A DNA stretch of 64,000 nucleotides from NCBI RefSeq assembly GCF_019655855.1, contig NZ_BPFX01000025.1, forward strand, positions 1-64,000, read 5' to 3'. Both the position numbers and the translations under genes were made by a program. Source of the stretch: Pseudomonas paralcaligenes. GTDB lineage: Bacteria; Pseudomonadota; Gammaproteobacteria; Pseudomonadales; Pseudomonadaceae. Below the pieces are notes generated by a model. That model was not told the origin of the DNA, did not search any database, and saw nothing but the letters and a program-made list of their open reading frames with translations. Positions 43,823-53,420 of this stretch are shown here, piece after piece (the stretch's first letter is position 1; every line of letters starts with the position of its first letter).

Positions 43823-46540
43823 ATGAGCGAACAGACCAGTCCCCCCTCCTGGCATGCCCTCGCGGCCGAAGAGGTCCAGCGCGAGCTGGCCACCGGCCCC
43901 GGCGGGCTCGACCCGGCGGAAGTCGACCAGCGCCTGCAGCAATACGGCCCCAACCGCCTGACCCCGCCCAAGCGGCGCGGCCCGCTGATGCGCCTGCTGC
44001 TGCAGTTCCACAACATCCTGCTGTACGTGATGATGGCCGCCGCCCTGGTCACCGCCCTGCTCGGCCACTGGGTCGACACCGGCGTGCTGCTGGCGGCGGT
44101 GCTGATCAACGCCATCATCGGCTTCATCCAGGAGGGCAAGGCCGAAGCCGCGCTGGATGCCATCCGCGCCATGCTCTCGCCCCACGCCACGGTGATCCGC
44201 GCCGGCAAGCGCCAGGAGATCGACGCCGGCGAGCTGGTGCCCGGCGACCTGGTGCTGCTCGCCTCCGGCGACCGCGTGCCGGCCGACCTGCGGCTGATCG
44301 CGGTGAAGGAGCTGCGGGTCGAGGAAGCCGCGCTCACCGGCGAATCCCTGCCGGTGGAGAAGGCCGTCGACGCGGTAGCCGAGGATGCGCCGCTGGGCGA
44401 CCGCTACGGCATGGCCTACTCCGGCACCCTGGTGGTCTACGGCCAGGCCACCGGCGTGGTGGTCGGCACCGGCGTGGCCACCGAGCTGGGCCAGATCAAC
44501 CGCATGCTCGCCGGTGTGCGCGTGATGGCGACCCCGCTGCTGCGCCAGATCGACCGTTTCGGCCGCATGCTGGCCATCGCCATTCTCGCCATCGGCGCCC
44601 TCACCTTCGTCCTTGGCACCCTGTGGCGCGGCCACTCGCCGGAAGAGATGTTCATGATGGTGGTGGCCCTGGTCGCCTCGGCGATTCCCGAGGGGCTGCC
44701 GGCCATAATGACCGTCACCCTCGCCCTCGGCGTGCAGCGCATGGCCCGGCGCCACGCCATCGTGCGCCGCTTGCCGGCGGTGGAGACCCTCGGCTCGGTG
44801 ACCGTGATCTGCTCGGACAAGACCGGCACCCTGACCCGCAACGAGATGACCGTGCAGCGCGTGGTCTGCGCCGGCCACGTGTTCGACGTCGGCGGCGTCG
44901 GCTATGCGCCGGTCGGCGACCTCAGCGTCGACGGGCGCAAGGTCGAAGTCGGCCACTACCCCGCCCTCGAATGGGCGATCCGCGCCGGCGTGCTGTGCAA
45001 CGACGCGCGCATGCGCGACGACGACGGCCTGTGGCAGGTCGAAGGCGACCCCACCGAAGGCGCGCTGCTGGTGCTCGGCAGCAAGTGCCGCCACGAGCAC
45101 GACCCGATCTGCAGCGCCTGGCCGCGCCTGGACAGCATCCCCTTCGAGTCCCAGCACCGCTTCATGGCCACCCTGCACCGCGGCCTCGACGACGAGCGCT
45201 GGATACTGGTCAAGGGCGCGCCGGAGCGCATCCTCGAAATGTGCGACCGCCAGCTCGGCCACGGCAGCCTGGAGCAGCCGCTGGACGCCGACCACTGGCG
45301 ACGCATGGCCACCGACACCGCCGCCCAGGGCCTGCGCCTGCTGGCCCTGGCGCGCAAGCCGGTTGGGCCGGACACCCTCAGCCTGGACTTCGACGACACT
45401 CAGGAGGGCTTCACCCTGCTGGCTCTGGTCGGCATCATCGACCCGCCGCGCGACGAGGCCATCGCCGCCATCGCCGACTGCCACCGGGCCGGCGTGCGGG
45501 TGAAGATGATCACCGGCGACCACGCCGAGACCGCCCGGGCCATCGGCGCGCAGCTGGCCATCGGCGTCGGCAAGCCGGCGGTGACCGGCGCCGAGGTGGC
45601 GATGATGGACGAGCGCGCGCTGCGCCGGGTCGCCATGGAGATCGACGTGTTCGCCCGCGCCAGCCCCGAGCACAAGCTGCGCCTGGTGCAGGCGCTGCAG
45701 GACGACGGCCAGGTGGTGGCGATGACCGGCGACGGGGTCAACGACGCGCCGGCGCTCAAGCGCGCCGACGTCGGCGTGGCCATGGGCCTCAAGGGCACCG
45801 AGGCGGCCAAGGAGGCCTCGGACGTGGTGCTGGCCGACGACAACTTCGCCACCATCGTCCGCGCCGTGCGCGAGGGACGCGCGGTCTACGACAACCTGAA
45901 GAAATTCATCCTGTTCATGCTGCCCACCAATGGCGGCGAGGCGCTGGTGGTGATCGCCGCGATCCTGCTCCAGCTCACCCTGCCGCTGAGCCCGGCCCAG
46001 GTGCTGTGGATCAACATGGTAACTTCCAGCACCCTGGGCCTGGCCCTGGCCTTCGAGCCCGCCGAGGGCGACATCATGGGCCGCCGCCCCCGTCCGCCGG
46101 GCACGCCGCTGCTGTCGGGCTTCTTCGTCTGGCGCGTGCTGCTGGTGTCGGTACTGATGATGTTCGGCGCCTTCGGCCTGTTCTACTGGGAGCTGCAGGC
46201 CGGCACCAGCGTGGAGCAGGCGCGGACCATTGCGGTCAACGCGGTGGTGGTGTCGGAGATGTTCTACCTGATCAACAGCCGCTACATCCTGGCGCCGGCG
46301 CTCAACCGCCGCGGCCTGCTGGGCAACCCCTACGTGCTGATGGCAATCGCCGCATGCATCCCGCTGCAACTGGCGTTCACCTACTGGGGGCCGCTGCAGG
46401 CGGTGTTCGGCTCCACCGACCTGGCGGCCGGCGAGTGGCTGAAGATCGTGGCGGCCGGGCTGATGGTGTTCTGCGTGGCCGAGCTGGAGAAATGGGTGAT
46501 CCGCCGCAGCGGGCTGGATCGGCGCCTGGGGTTGTCCTGA
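43823..46540 (+). CDS. P-type cation-transporting ATPase (type II, Ca2+/Na+-like)
   Basis: 905 residues, about ten membrane segments. N-terminal cation_ATPase_N domain, actuator motif TGES, M4 ASAIPEGLPAIMTV (PEGL as in type II pumps), phosphorylation site DKTGTLT, nucleotide-binding KGAPE, hinge TGDGVNDAPAL, and M6 WINMVTSSTLGLALAFEP. The M4/M6 pattern suggests Ca2+, Mn2+ or a monovalent cation; it is not a heavy-metal (CPx) pump. ATG 43823 follows GAAGGAA. Confidence 0.92.
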   Translation: MSEQTSPPSWHALAAEEVQRELATGPGGLDPAEVDQRLQQYGPNRLTPPKRRGPLMRLLLQFHNILLYVMMAAALVTALLGHWVDTGVLLAAVLINAIIGFIQEGKAEAALDAIRAMLSPHATVIRAGKRQEIDAGELVPGDLVLLASGDRVPADLRLIAVKELRVEEAALTGESLPVEKAVDAVAEDAPLGDRYGMAYSGTLVVYGQATGVVVGTGVATELGQINRMLAGVRVMATPLLRQIDRFGRMLAIAILAIGALTFVLGTLWRGHSPEEMFMMVVALVASAIPEGLPAIMTVTLALGVQRMARRHAIVRRLPAVETLGSVTVICSDKTGTLTRNEMTVQRVVCAGHVFDVGGVGYAPVGDLSVDGRKVEVGHYPALEWAIRAGVLCNDARMRDDDGLWQVEGDPTEGALLVLGSKCRHEHDPICSAWPRLDSIPFESQHRFMATLHRGLDDERWILVKGAPERILEMCDRQLGHGSLEQPLDADHWRRMATDTAAQGLRLLALARKPVGPDTLSLDFDDTQEGFTLLALVGIIDPPRDEAIAAIADCHRAGVRVKMITGDHAETARAIGAQLAIGVGKPAVTGAEVAMMDERALRRVAMEIDVFARASPEHKLRLVQALQDDGQVVAMTGDGVNDAPALKRADVGVAMGLKGTEAAKEASDVVLADDNFATIVRAVREGRAVYDNLKKFILFMLPTNGGEALVVIAAILLQLTLPLSPAQVLWINMVTSSTLGLALAFEPAEGDIMGRRPRPPGTPLLSGFFVWRVLLVSVLMMFGAFGLFYWELQAGTSVEQARTIAVNAVVVSEMFYLINSRYILAPALNRRGLLGNPYVLMAIAACIPLQLAFTYWGPLQAVFGSTDLAAGEWLKIVAAGLMVFCVAELEKWVIRRSGLDRRLGLS

Positions 46541-46573
46541 GTGCCTGTGCCGGCGAGGTGTGAAGGCAATTTC

Positions 46574-46679
46574 TGTGGGAGCGGCCTTGGCCGCGAAGTT
46601 CGCGGCCAAGGTCGCTCCCACAAGAGCTTTCAGCACTGACAAGCGTTTCAGCGCCGTAGGGCGGGTGAAACCCGCGCCG
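46574..46679. repeat. Family-A palindrome plus half family-B variant
   Basis: 46574-46622: TGTGGGAGCGGCCTTGGCCGCGAA directly abutting TTCGCGGCCAAGGTCGCTCCCACA, almost a perfect 24-bp hairpin. 46655-46679: CGTAGGGCGGGTGAAACCCGCGCC. Both lie between the convergent ATPase and SDR genes and may act as a joint transcript end. Confidence 0.88.
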
Positions 46680-46688
46680 ATTCTCGAC

Positions 46689-47450
<762 letters not shown>

Positions 47451-47589
47451 GTCTGCATCCTCGCAGGGAGTTGGAAGTGGGCGAAGAGTCTAGCCAGCGC
47501 GGACGGCGGCGAGCAGCACTATCAGGGTGCGATGTGCCGGATCATCCAGAGGAATGATGGAGCGCCCCATTCTCCATCACGCTTCGGAC

Positions 47590-47612
47590 GTAGCCCGGAT
47601 GCAATCCGGGAT
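47590..47612. repeat. Palindrome, family C
   Basis: GTAGCCCGGATGCAATCCGGG, also seen at 27964-27986, located just downstream of pyrF. Confidence 0.75.
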
Positions 47613-47626
47613 GGCGTGGCGGCGTC

Positions 47627-48322
47627 TCAGCCCAGCTGGGCGACGATCTCGGCCAGTGCCCTGGCCGGGTCGGCGGCCTGGCTGATCGGACGGCCGATCA
47701 CCAGGTAGTCGGAGCCGGCCTGCAGGGCTTGGGCCGGGGTGAGGATGCGGCGCTGGTCGTCGACCGCGCTGCCGGCGGGGCGGATGCCCGGGGTCACCAG
47801 CTGCAGGCCCGGCTGGGCGATCTTCAGCGCCGGCGCCTCCTGGGCCGAGCAGACCAGGCCGTCCATGCCGGCGCGGGCGGCCAGGGCGGCCAGGCGCAGC
47901 ACCTGCTCCTGCGGCTCCACGTCCAGGCCGATGCCGGCCAGGTCCTCGCGCTCCATGCTGGTCAGCACGGTCACGCCGATCAGCAGTGGCTTCGGACCGG
48001 CGAACTTGTCCAGCGTCTCGCGGCAGGCCGCCATCATGCGCAGGCCGCCGGAGCAGTGCACGTTGACCATCCACACGCCCATCTCCGCCGCCGCCTTGAC
48101 CGCCATGGCGGTGGTGTTGGGGATGTCGTGGAATTTCAGGTCGAGGAACACGTCGAAGCCGCGCTCGCGCAGGGTCGAGACGATTTCCGCGGCGCAGCTG
48201 GTGAACAGCTCCTTGCCCACCTTGACCCGGCACAGCTTCGGGTCGAGTTGGTCGGCCAGGGCCAGGGCGGCGTCACGGGAGGGGAAGTCGAGGGCAACGA
48301 TGATCGGGGTCTGGCAGGACAT
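47627..48322 (-). CDS. pyrF: Orotidine 5'-phosphate decarboxylase
   Basis: 231 residues. Last step of UMP synthesis. [12 protein letters not shown] at the N-terminus, catalytic [10 protein letters not shown] with the Asp-Lys-Asp set, [17 protein letters not shown], and [10 protein letters not shown] for phosphate binding. ATG 48322 ([11 protein letters not shown]) was chosen over a frame open to 48688. Divergent from the thioesterase gene. Confidence 0.97.
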   Translation of the reverse strand: MSCQTPIIVALDFPSRDAALALADQLDPKLCRVKVGKELFTSCAAEIVSTLRERGFDVFLDLKFHDIPNTTAMAVKAAAEMGVWMVNVHCSGGLRMMAACRETLDKFAGPKPLLIGVTVLTSMEREDLAGIGLDVEPQEQVLRLAALAARAGMDGLVCSAQEAPALKIAQPGLQLVTPGIRPAGSAVDDQRRILTPAQALQAGSDYLVIGRPISQAADPARALAEIVAQLG

Positions 48323-48457
48323 GGCGGGCTCGCAGGAATCGAAAACCGCGGCATTGTAGCGGAAGCCGGGGGCAGCGGTCAGATCGTCGGCCGCTGGAAA
48401 TGCGCGATGCAGGCGGTAGACTGGCGCCCTTTTTCCCAGACCAGGCAGCAGTGATCC

Positions 48458-48898
48458 ATGGCCCGTCTCCAGCTCGACTTCTCGCAGCAGCAGTTCCGCT
48501 ACAGCACCCACATGACCGTGCGCAGCACCGACATCAACGCCAGCAACCACCTGGGCAACGACGCTATGATCTCGATGATCTCCGAGGCCCGGGCGCGCTT
48601 CCTGTTCGATTCCGGCATCCGCGAGACCGACAGCCAGCAGGGCATCATCGTCACCGACCTGGCCACCATGTACCGCGCCGAGTCCCACGCCCGCGACCAG
48701 CTGCTATTCGAGGTCGGGGTGATGGACTTCAACCGCTACGGCGGCGACATCATCTTCCGCATCACCCGCCCGGCCGACGACACCCTGATCGCGCTGGCCA
48801 AGTCCGGCTTCGTATTTTTCGACTACCGCCAGGGCAAGGTGATAGCGATGCCGGAGGAATTCAGCGCCACTTTCCCCGAGGTCAACTGGCTGGACTGA
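48458..48898 (+). CDS. Hotdog-fold acyl-CoA thioesterase
   Basis: 146 residues, 4-hydroxybenzoyl-CoA thioesterase-like (YbgC/FadM type). [32 protein letters not shown] carries the active-site Asp/Asn-His-x-Gly pattern. [15 protein letters not shown] is the second strand pair. The substrate is unknown. The TGA stop is followed at once by a 140-bp MITE-like element. Confidence 0.85.
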   Translation: MARLQLDFSQQQFRYSTHMTVRSTDINASNHLGNDAMISMISEARARFLFDSGIRETDSQQGIIVTDLATMYRAESHARDQLLFEVGVMDFNRYGGDIIFRITRPADDTLIALAKSGFVFFDYRQGKVIAMPEEFSATFPEVNWLD

Positions 48899-49038
48899 GA
48901 ACCTGCCTGCAATCGCCTGACTCGCGGCCAGGCTGTGTTGAAAGCGGCCTCAAAATGCTCATTTACACTTCGTAAACTGCGCTTTTTCGGCCGCTTTTGC
49001 CTTGCCTGGCTCTAATTCAGGAGTTAGTAAGCAGGTTC
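48899..49038. mobile_element. 140-bp MITE-like element with GAACCTGC termini
   Basis: Begins GAACCTGC at 48899 (the base after the thioesterase stop) and ends with the inverted GCAGGTTC at 49031-49038. The interior has nested near-complements: GCGGCC...GGCCGC around AAATGCTCATTTACACTTCG, and CAGGC...GCCTGG further out. No ORF. The base after the LysR stop at 57241 begins a related sequence (GAACCTGTTTACGATCTGC). A sequence of this type is, in my memory, repeated in other Pseudomonas genomes. Confidence 0.7.
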
Positions 49039-49109
49039 TGCGGCGGTACGAACGCTCGGCGAACGCTGACCGGGGATAACGGGGCTCCGACATTCAGCGA
49101 GCCGACGCC

Positions 49110-49580
49110 ATGCCCCGCACCACCCCTTCCCTTTCCGCCCTCGTCATCCTGTTCTGCGCACTGACGGTCCGGGCCGAGTCCTCCGCCGAGCACGGCCGCT
49201 ACCTAGTCGAGGTGGCGGGCTGCAACGACTGCCACACCGCCGGCTATTCCATGGCGCCGGAGCAGGTGCCGCAGAGCGCCTGGCTGACCGGAGGCAGCCT
49301 TGGCTGGAGCGGCCCCTGGGGCACCACCTACCCGAGCAACCTGCGCCTGCTGCTGCCGAAGCTCAGCGAGGAACAGTGGGTGCGCCTGGCGCGCGGCGCC
49401 AGCTACCGCCCGCCGATGCCCAACCGCGCCCTGCACCTGATGAGCGAGGACGACCTGCGCAGCATCCACCGCTTCGTCGTCCAGCTCGGCGAGGCCGGCC
49501 AGCCGGCGCCCGCCGCGCTGCCGCCGGGCCAGGAGCCGAACGGCCCGGTGGTACGCTTCCCGACGCCGCCGGCACCCTGA
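49110..49580 (+). CDS. Periplasmic monohaem cytochrome c
   Basis: 156 residues. Signal peptide (LSALVILFCALTVRAES), then a single haem site CNDCH near residue 38. The distal Met is probably in PPMPNRALHLMSEDDL. It resembles small cytochromes c that donate to periplasmic dehydrogenases or oxidases. Nothing nearby fixes its partner. A Pro/Ala-rich C-terminal tail. Confidence 0.85.
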   Translation: MPRTTPSLSALVILFCALTVRAESSAEHGRYLVEVAGCNDCHTAGYSMAPEQVPQSAWLTGGSLGWSGPWGTTYPSNLRLLLPKLSEEQWVRLARGASYRPPMPNRALHLMSEDDLRSIHRFVVQLGEAGQPAPAALPPGQEPNGPVVRFPTPPAP

Positions 49581-49682
49581 TCGCGCCCCGACTCGGTGCA
49601 CCCGCCTCGCGGCACGCACCGTCTTGCACCAGGCGAACCACCCGAATACCTCCCAAGGGGCGATTTAACAGGGATTCGCGGC

Positions 49683-49699
49683 TTGGCCCGAGTCTTGCT
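49683..49699 (+). promoter_or_regulatory. Sigma-54 promoter of nasA
   Basis: TTGGCCCGAGTCTTGCT has the -24 GG (49685-49686) and -12 GC (49697-49698) with exactly 10 nt between them, as in TGGCAC-N5-TTGC. It lies about 300 nt before the nasA start and just upstream of an attenuator-type leader. NtrC-dependent nitrogen control is the likely meaning. Confidence 0.8.
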
Positions 49700-49743
49700 C
49701 AAGCCCTGCCAAGGCATCCAACGGCGGTTGCCACCGATACGAC

Positions 49744-49792
49744 AAAGGCGTCGCACCATCCCGCTCCGGCGGCCAGTGGTGCGGCGCCTTTT
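49744..49792 (+). terminator. Leader attenuator of nasA
   Basis: AAAGGCGTCGCACCA (49744-49758) pairs with TGGTGCGGCGCCTTT (49777-49791), a 15-bp stem (one G-U) followed by TTTTG. It lies in the untranslated leader between the sigma-54 promoter and nasA (start 49991). This is the arrangement of NasT/NasR (ANTAR-protein) controlled nitrate-assimilation leaders, where the terminator is overridden when nitrate is present. Upstream leader RNA can form further small hairpins. Confidence 0.8.
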
Positions 49793-49990
49793 GCGTTTCA
49801 GCCCCAGTGCATGGGGCGGTGGGTGGACCGCGATCCGGGCACCTGCCGGTCACTCTCTCAACTGTCTGTGGCTTCGGCCACGGGGCCCGGCGCCACAAGC
49901 GCCGGGCTCTCCCCTCGGCGGCGCGGTGGCGTGTCCACGACCACTTCGCCGCGCCGCCGGCGGGATTTTCACTCGATGACGAGGTGTTGG

Positions 49991-51202
49991 ATGAATACGA
50001 GTTTCTGGAAGGCCGGCCACGCCCCGACGCTGTTCGCCGCGTTCCTCTATTTCGACCTGAGCTTCATGGTCTGGTACGTGCTCGGCCCGCTGGGCGTGCA
50101 GATCGCCAGCGACCTGGGCCTGACCACCCAGCAACGCGCCATGATGGTCGCCACGCCGATCCTGGCCGGCGCGGTGCTGCGTTTCCTGATGGGCCTGCTG
50201 GCCGACCGCACCTCGCCGAAGAGCGCCGGCCTGGTCGGCCAGGTGATCGTCATCGCCGCCCTGGCGGTGGCCTGGCAGCACGGCATCCACAACTACCAGC
50301 AGGCGCTGCTGCTCGGCCTGTTCCTCGGCTTCGCCGGCGCCTCCTTCGCGGTGGCCCTGCCGCTGGCCTCCCAGTGGTACCCGCCGCAGCACCAGGGCAA
50401 GGCCATGGGCATCGCCGGGGCCGGCAACTCCGGCACCGTGCTGGCCGCCCTGTTCGCCCCGGTGCTGGCCGCCAGCTTCGGCTGGAACAACGTGTTCGGC
50501 TTGGCGCTGATCCCGCTGGTGCTGACCCTGGTCATCTTCGCCGGCGTGGCCCGCAACGCGCCGACCCGCCCCGAGCCGAAGGCGCTGGGCGACTACCTCA
50601 AGGCCCTCGGCGACCGCGACAGCTGGTGGTTCATGTTCTTCTACAGCGTGACCTTCGGCGGCTTCCTCGGCCTGGCCAGCACCCTGCCCGGCTACTTCCA
50701 CGACCAGTACGGCTTCGACCCGGTCAAGGCCGGCTACTACACCGCCGCCTGCGTGTTCGCCGGCAGCCTGATGCGCCCGCTGGGCGGCGCTCTGGCCGAC
50801 CGCATCGGCGGCATCCGCTCGCTGCTGGTGATGTACACCTGCGCCTCCGTGTGCATTGCCGCGGTCGGCTTCAACCTGCCCAGCGCCTACGCCGCCCTGG
50901 CCCTGTTCGTGCTCGCCATGCTCAGCCTGGGCGCCGGCAACGGCGCGGTGTTCCAGCTGGTGCCCCAGCGCTTCCGCCGGGAGATCGGCGTGATGACCGG
51001 GCTGATCGGCATGGCCGGCGGCATCGGCGGCTTCTGCCTGACCGCCGGGCTCGGCGCCATCAAGCAGACCACCGGCGACTACCAGCTCGGCCTGTGGCTG
51101 TTCGCCAGCCTTGGTGTGCTGGCCTGGTTCGGCCTGCACGGTGTCAAGCTGCGCTGGCGCACCACCTGGGGCTCGGCCGCCGTCACCGCCGCCCGCGTGT
51201 AG
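49991..51202 (+). CDS. nasA: Nitrate/nitrite transporter (NasA/NarK-type MFS)
   Basis: 403 residues, 12 membrane segments. Nitrate-porter signatures: GFAGASFAVALPLASQWYPPQHQGKAMGIAGAGNSGTV and LGAGNGAVFQLVPQRF, with the conserved GNxG/GAGNG loops. It imports nitrate for assimilation. The frame is open upstream through the leader and attenuator, but MNTSFWKAGHAPTL is the normal N-terminus. It is followed, as I recall for P. aeruginosa, by a kinase gene and then nirB. Confidence 0.92.
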   Translation: MNTSFWKAGHAPTLFAAFLYFDLSFMVWYVLGPLGVQIASDLGLTTQQRAMMVATPILAGAVLRFLMGLLADRTSPKSAGLVGQVIVIAALAVAWQHGIHNYQQALLLGLFLGFAGASFAVALPLASQWYPPQHQGKAMGIAGAGNSGTVLAALFAPVLAASFGWNNVFGLALIPLVLTLVIFAGVARNAPTRPEPKALGDYLKALGDRDSWWFMFFYSVTFGGFLGLASTLPGYFHDQYGFDPVKAGYYTAACVFAGSLMRPLGGALADRIGGIRSLLVMYTCASVCIAAVGFNLPSAYAALALFVLAMLSLGAGNGAVFQLVPQRFRREIGVMTGLIGMAGGIGGFCLTAGLGAIKQTTGDYQLGLWLFASLGVLAWFGLHGVKLRWRTTWGSAAVTAARV

Positions 51203-51240
51203 CCCTGCGGGCGCCGGGTCCGCCCGGCGCCCGCCAGGAC

Positions 51241-51341
51241 GTTTGCGACAAAGGCGGAGCCGGCCGACGCTCATCGCACTGGTCAGGAAAGGCGGAGCGG
51301 CAACGCTCCGGAGCCACACCGGCCCCGCCTTTGTCCCAAAC
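51241..51341. repeat. 101-bp inverted-repeat element
   Basis: Arms GTTTGCGACAAAGGCGG (51241 on) and its near-complement CCGCCTTTGTCCCAAAC (to 51341) match at 21 of 23 positions; the centre contains GGAAAGGCGGAGCGGCAACG and a small nested palindrome. No ORF. It separates nasA from the phosphatase-kinase gene. The arms contain ACAAAGGCG, also present in both nitrogen-regulated attenuators, which may be coincidence. Confidence 0.6.
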
Positions 51342-51386
51342 GCCCGCAGGGTGCGCCCTGCGCATCCGCCACCACAGAGAACCCGC

Positions 51387-53051
51387 ATGGCCCTGCAACT
51401 GAGCTTCGGCGAAGCCACCGCCACCGGCCCCCGCGCGGAGAACCAGGACGCCATCCGCGTGGTCACCCCGGCGCCGGCCCTGGCGACCAGCAAGGGCTTC
51501 CTGTTCGCCCTGGCCGATGGGGTCAGCCAGTGCGCCGACGGCGGCCTGGCCGCCCGCGCCACCCTGCAGGCCCTGGCGCTGGACTACTACTCCACCCCCG
51601 AGACCTGGGCCGTGGCCCAGTCGCTGGACCGCCTGCTGGTCGCCCACAACCGCTGGCTGCAGGCCAACGGCGGCGGTCAGCCGCTGCTCACCACCCTTTC
51701 CGCTCTGGTCCTGCGCGGGCGGCGCTTCACCCTGGCCCACGTCGGCGACTGCCGCGTCTACCGCTGGCACGCCGGCGAACTGGAACGCCTCAGCGAGGAC
51801 CACGTGTGGGAGCAGCCGGGCATGCAGCACGTGCTCAAGCGCGCCCTGGGCCTGGACCAGCACCTGGTGGTGGATTATCTGGAGGGCGAGCTGCGCGAGG
51901 GCGAGCGCTACCTGCTGGTCAGCGACGGCGTCTGGTCGGCCCTGGGTGACGCCGGCATCCGCCGCCTGCTGCTCGACGAGGACGATCCGGCCGCCGCCTG
52001 CCAGGCGCTGGTCGCTGCCGCCCACCTGGCTGGCAGCCAGGACAACGCCAGCGCCGTACTGGTCCGGGTCGACGCCCTGCCGGAGAGCGGCCTGGCCGAC
52101 ACCCTGGCCCAGCTGCAGCAGTGGCCGCTGCCGCCCAAGCTGCGTGAGGGCCAGGACTTCGAGGGCTGGCAGATCGAGCGCCTGCTGGCCGAGTCGCGCC
52201 AGTCGCTGGTCTACCGGGTGCGCGACGCCCAGGCCCGGCGCTGGCTGCTCAAGACCCTGCCGCCCAGCCGTCACGACGAAGTCCAGGCCGGGCCGGCCCT
52301 GCTGCAGGAGGAATGGTTCCTGCGCCGGGTGGCCGGCCGCCATTTCCCCGAGGCGCATCCGCTGCCGCAGCGCCAGCACCTCTATTACGTGCAGCGCGAG
52401 TACGCCGGCCAGACCCTGGCCGAGCACCTGCGCCTGTCCGGCCCGCTGGGCCTGCCGGAATGGCTCGACCTGGCCCCGCGCCTGCTCCGCGCCCTGGGCC
52501 TGCTGCACCGGCGCAACATCCTGCACCGCGACATCAAGCCGGAAAACCTGCTGTGGTGCGACGACGGCGAACTGCGCCTGCTCGACTTCGGCCTGGCCTA
52601 CTGCCCCGGCCTGTCCCGCGACGAGCAGCACGCCCTGCCCGGCACGCCCAGCTACATCGCCCCCGAAGCCTTCGCCGGCGCCGCCCCGGACCACCGCCAG
52701 GACCTCTACGCCGCCGGCGTCACCCTCTACCGGCTGCTCACCGGCCACTACCCCTACGGCGAGATCGAGGCCTTCCAGCACCCGCGCTTCGGCAAGCCCG
52801 CCGCACCCAGCCGCTACCGCCCGGACCTGCCGGCCTGGCTCGACGACGGTCTGCTGCGCGCCGTGGCCGCCAGCCCGGGCGAACGTTTCGAGACGGCCGA
52901 GGAATGGCTGCTGGCCCTGGAACAGGGCGAGCGCCAGGCGCTCGGCGTGCGTCCGCGGCCGCTGCTGGAGCGCGAACCGCTGAAGGTCTGGCGCGGGGTG
53001 GCGCTGCTGTCCCTGCTGGTCAACCTGATCCTGCTGGTCGCGCTCCTGTAG
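51387..53051 (+). CDS. PP2C phosphatase-serine/threonine kinase fusion, membrane-anchored
   Basis: 554 residues. Residues 1-235 are a PP2C-type phosphatase (RAENQDAIRV, FALADGVSQCADGG, AHVGDCRVYRW, LLVSDGVWSAL, SQDNASAVLVRV). Residues ~262-520 are a Hanks-type kinase (WLLKTLPP for the ATP lysine, HRDIKPENLLW catalytic loop, LLDFGLAY, GTPSYIAPEAF, DLYAAGVTLYRLLTG). A single C-terminal helix anchors it. The same gene follows nasA in P. aeruginosa by memory, so it may tune nitrate assimilation. The stop codon TAG is provided by the start of a repeat (53047). Confidence 0.9.
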   Translation: MALQLSFGEATATGPRAENQDAIRVVTPAPALATSKGFLFALADGVSQCADGGLAARATLQALALDYYSTPETWAVAQSLDRLLVAHNRWLQANGGGQPLLTTLSALVLRGRRFTLAHVGDCRVYRWHAGELERLSEDHVWEQPGMQHVLKRALGLDQHLVVDYLEGELREGERYLLVSDGVWSALGDAGIRRLLLDEDDPAAACQALVAAAHLAGSQDNASAVLVRVDALPESGLADTLAQLQQWPLPPKLREGQDFEGWQIERLLAESRQSLVYRVRDAQARRWLLKTLPPSRHDEVQAGPALLQEEWFLRRVAGRHFPEAHPLPQRQHLYYVQREYAGQTLAEHLRLSGPLGLPEWLDLAPRLLRALGLLHRRNILHRDIKPENLLWCDDGELRLLDFGLAYCPGLSRDEQHALPGTPSYIAPEAFAGAAPDHRQDLYAAGVTLYRLLTGHYPYGEIEAFQHPRFGKPAAPSRYRPDLPAWLDDGLLRAVAASPGERFETAEEWLLALEQGERQALGVRPRPLLEREPLKVWRGVALLSLLVNLILLVALL

Positions 53052-53099
53052 GGCGGGTGAAACCCGCGGGCTCGCGGCGCGGGTTTCACCCGCCCTACG
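53047..53099. repeat. Palindrome, family-B variant
   Basis: TGTAGGGCGGGTGAAACCCGCGG facing CCGCGGCGCGGGTTTCACCCGCCCTACG-type complement. Its first bases contain the TAG that ends the PP2C-kinase gene. Confidence 0.85.
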
Positions 53100-53201
53100 A
53101 CGGCGCATCGTGGCGGCGCCGGGTTCTAAAACAGTGCGCCGGTGCTGGGGGAAATCCGGAAAAACCGCGCGAAAGCGCCGTAAACGATGGCATCGGCCAG
53201 T

Positions 53202-53219
53202 TGGCATGCCCTCTGCAAT
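53202..53219 (+). promoter_or_regulatory. Sigma-54 promoter upstream of the NirB-like gene
   Basis: TTGGCATGCCCTCTGCAA has GG (53204-53205) and GC (53216-53217) with 10 nt between. With the attenuator at 53296 it repeats the layout seen upstream of nasA. Confidence 0.82.
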
Positions 53220-53295
53220 GAAGAATTCGCAAATCTACAACGGCACCGCCCTCAATGCGGAAGACGGTGCCCTCCCGCTCGATCGGGACCTGGAC

Positions 53296-53336
53296 AAAGG
53301 CGTCCTCGCCAGGCAACTGGTGGGACGCCTTTTTTG
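53296..53336 (+). terminator. Leader attenuator upstream of the NirB-like gene
   Basis: AAAGGCGTCC (53296-53305) and GGACGCCTTT (53323-53332) form a perfect 10-bp stem followed by a T run. The transcript leader from ~53230 also folds as GGCACCG...CGGTGCC and TCCCG-CTCGAT-CGGGA (a six-base loop). ANTAR antiterminators such as NasT/NasR recognise two hairpins with six-base loops ahead of such a terminator, so nitrate-dependent antitermination is likely. Confidence 0.85.
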
Positions 53337-53420
53337 TCTCCCGCCTGCCTGGCCCTGAGATCAACCTCGGCAATCGCCCCGGCGATCCCGGTTTCACGCG
53401 TTCAGGCAGGAGACGGCGAA

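Noticed and set aside
49376..49990. Upstream extension of the NasA reading frame
   Set aside because: It would translate through the sigma-54 promoter and the attenuator hairpin; family N-terminus and spacing place the start at 49991.
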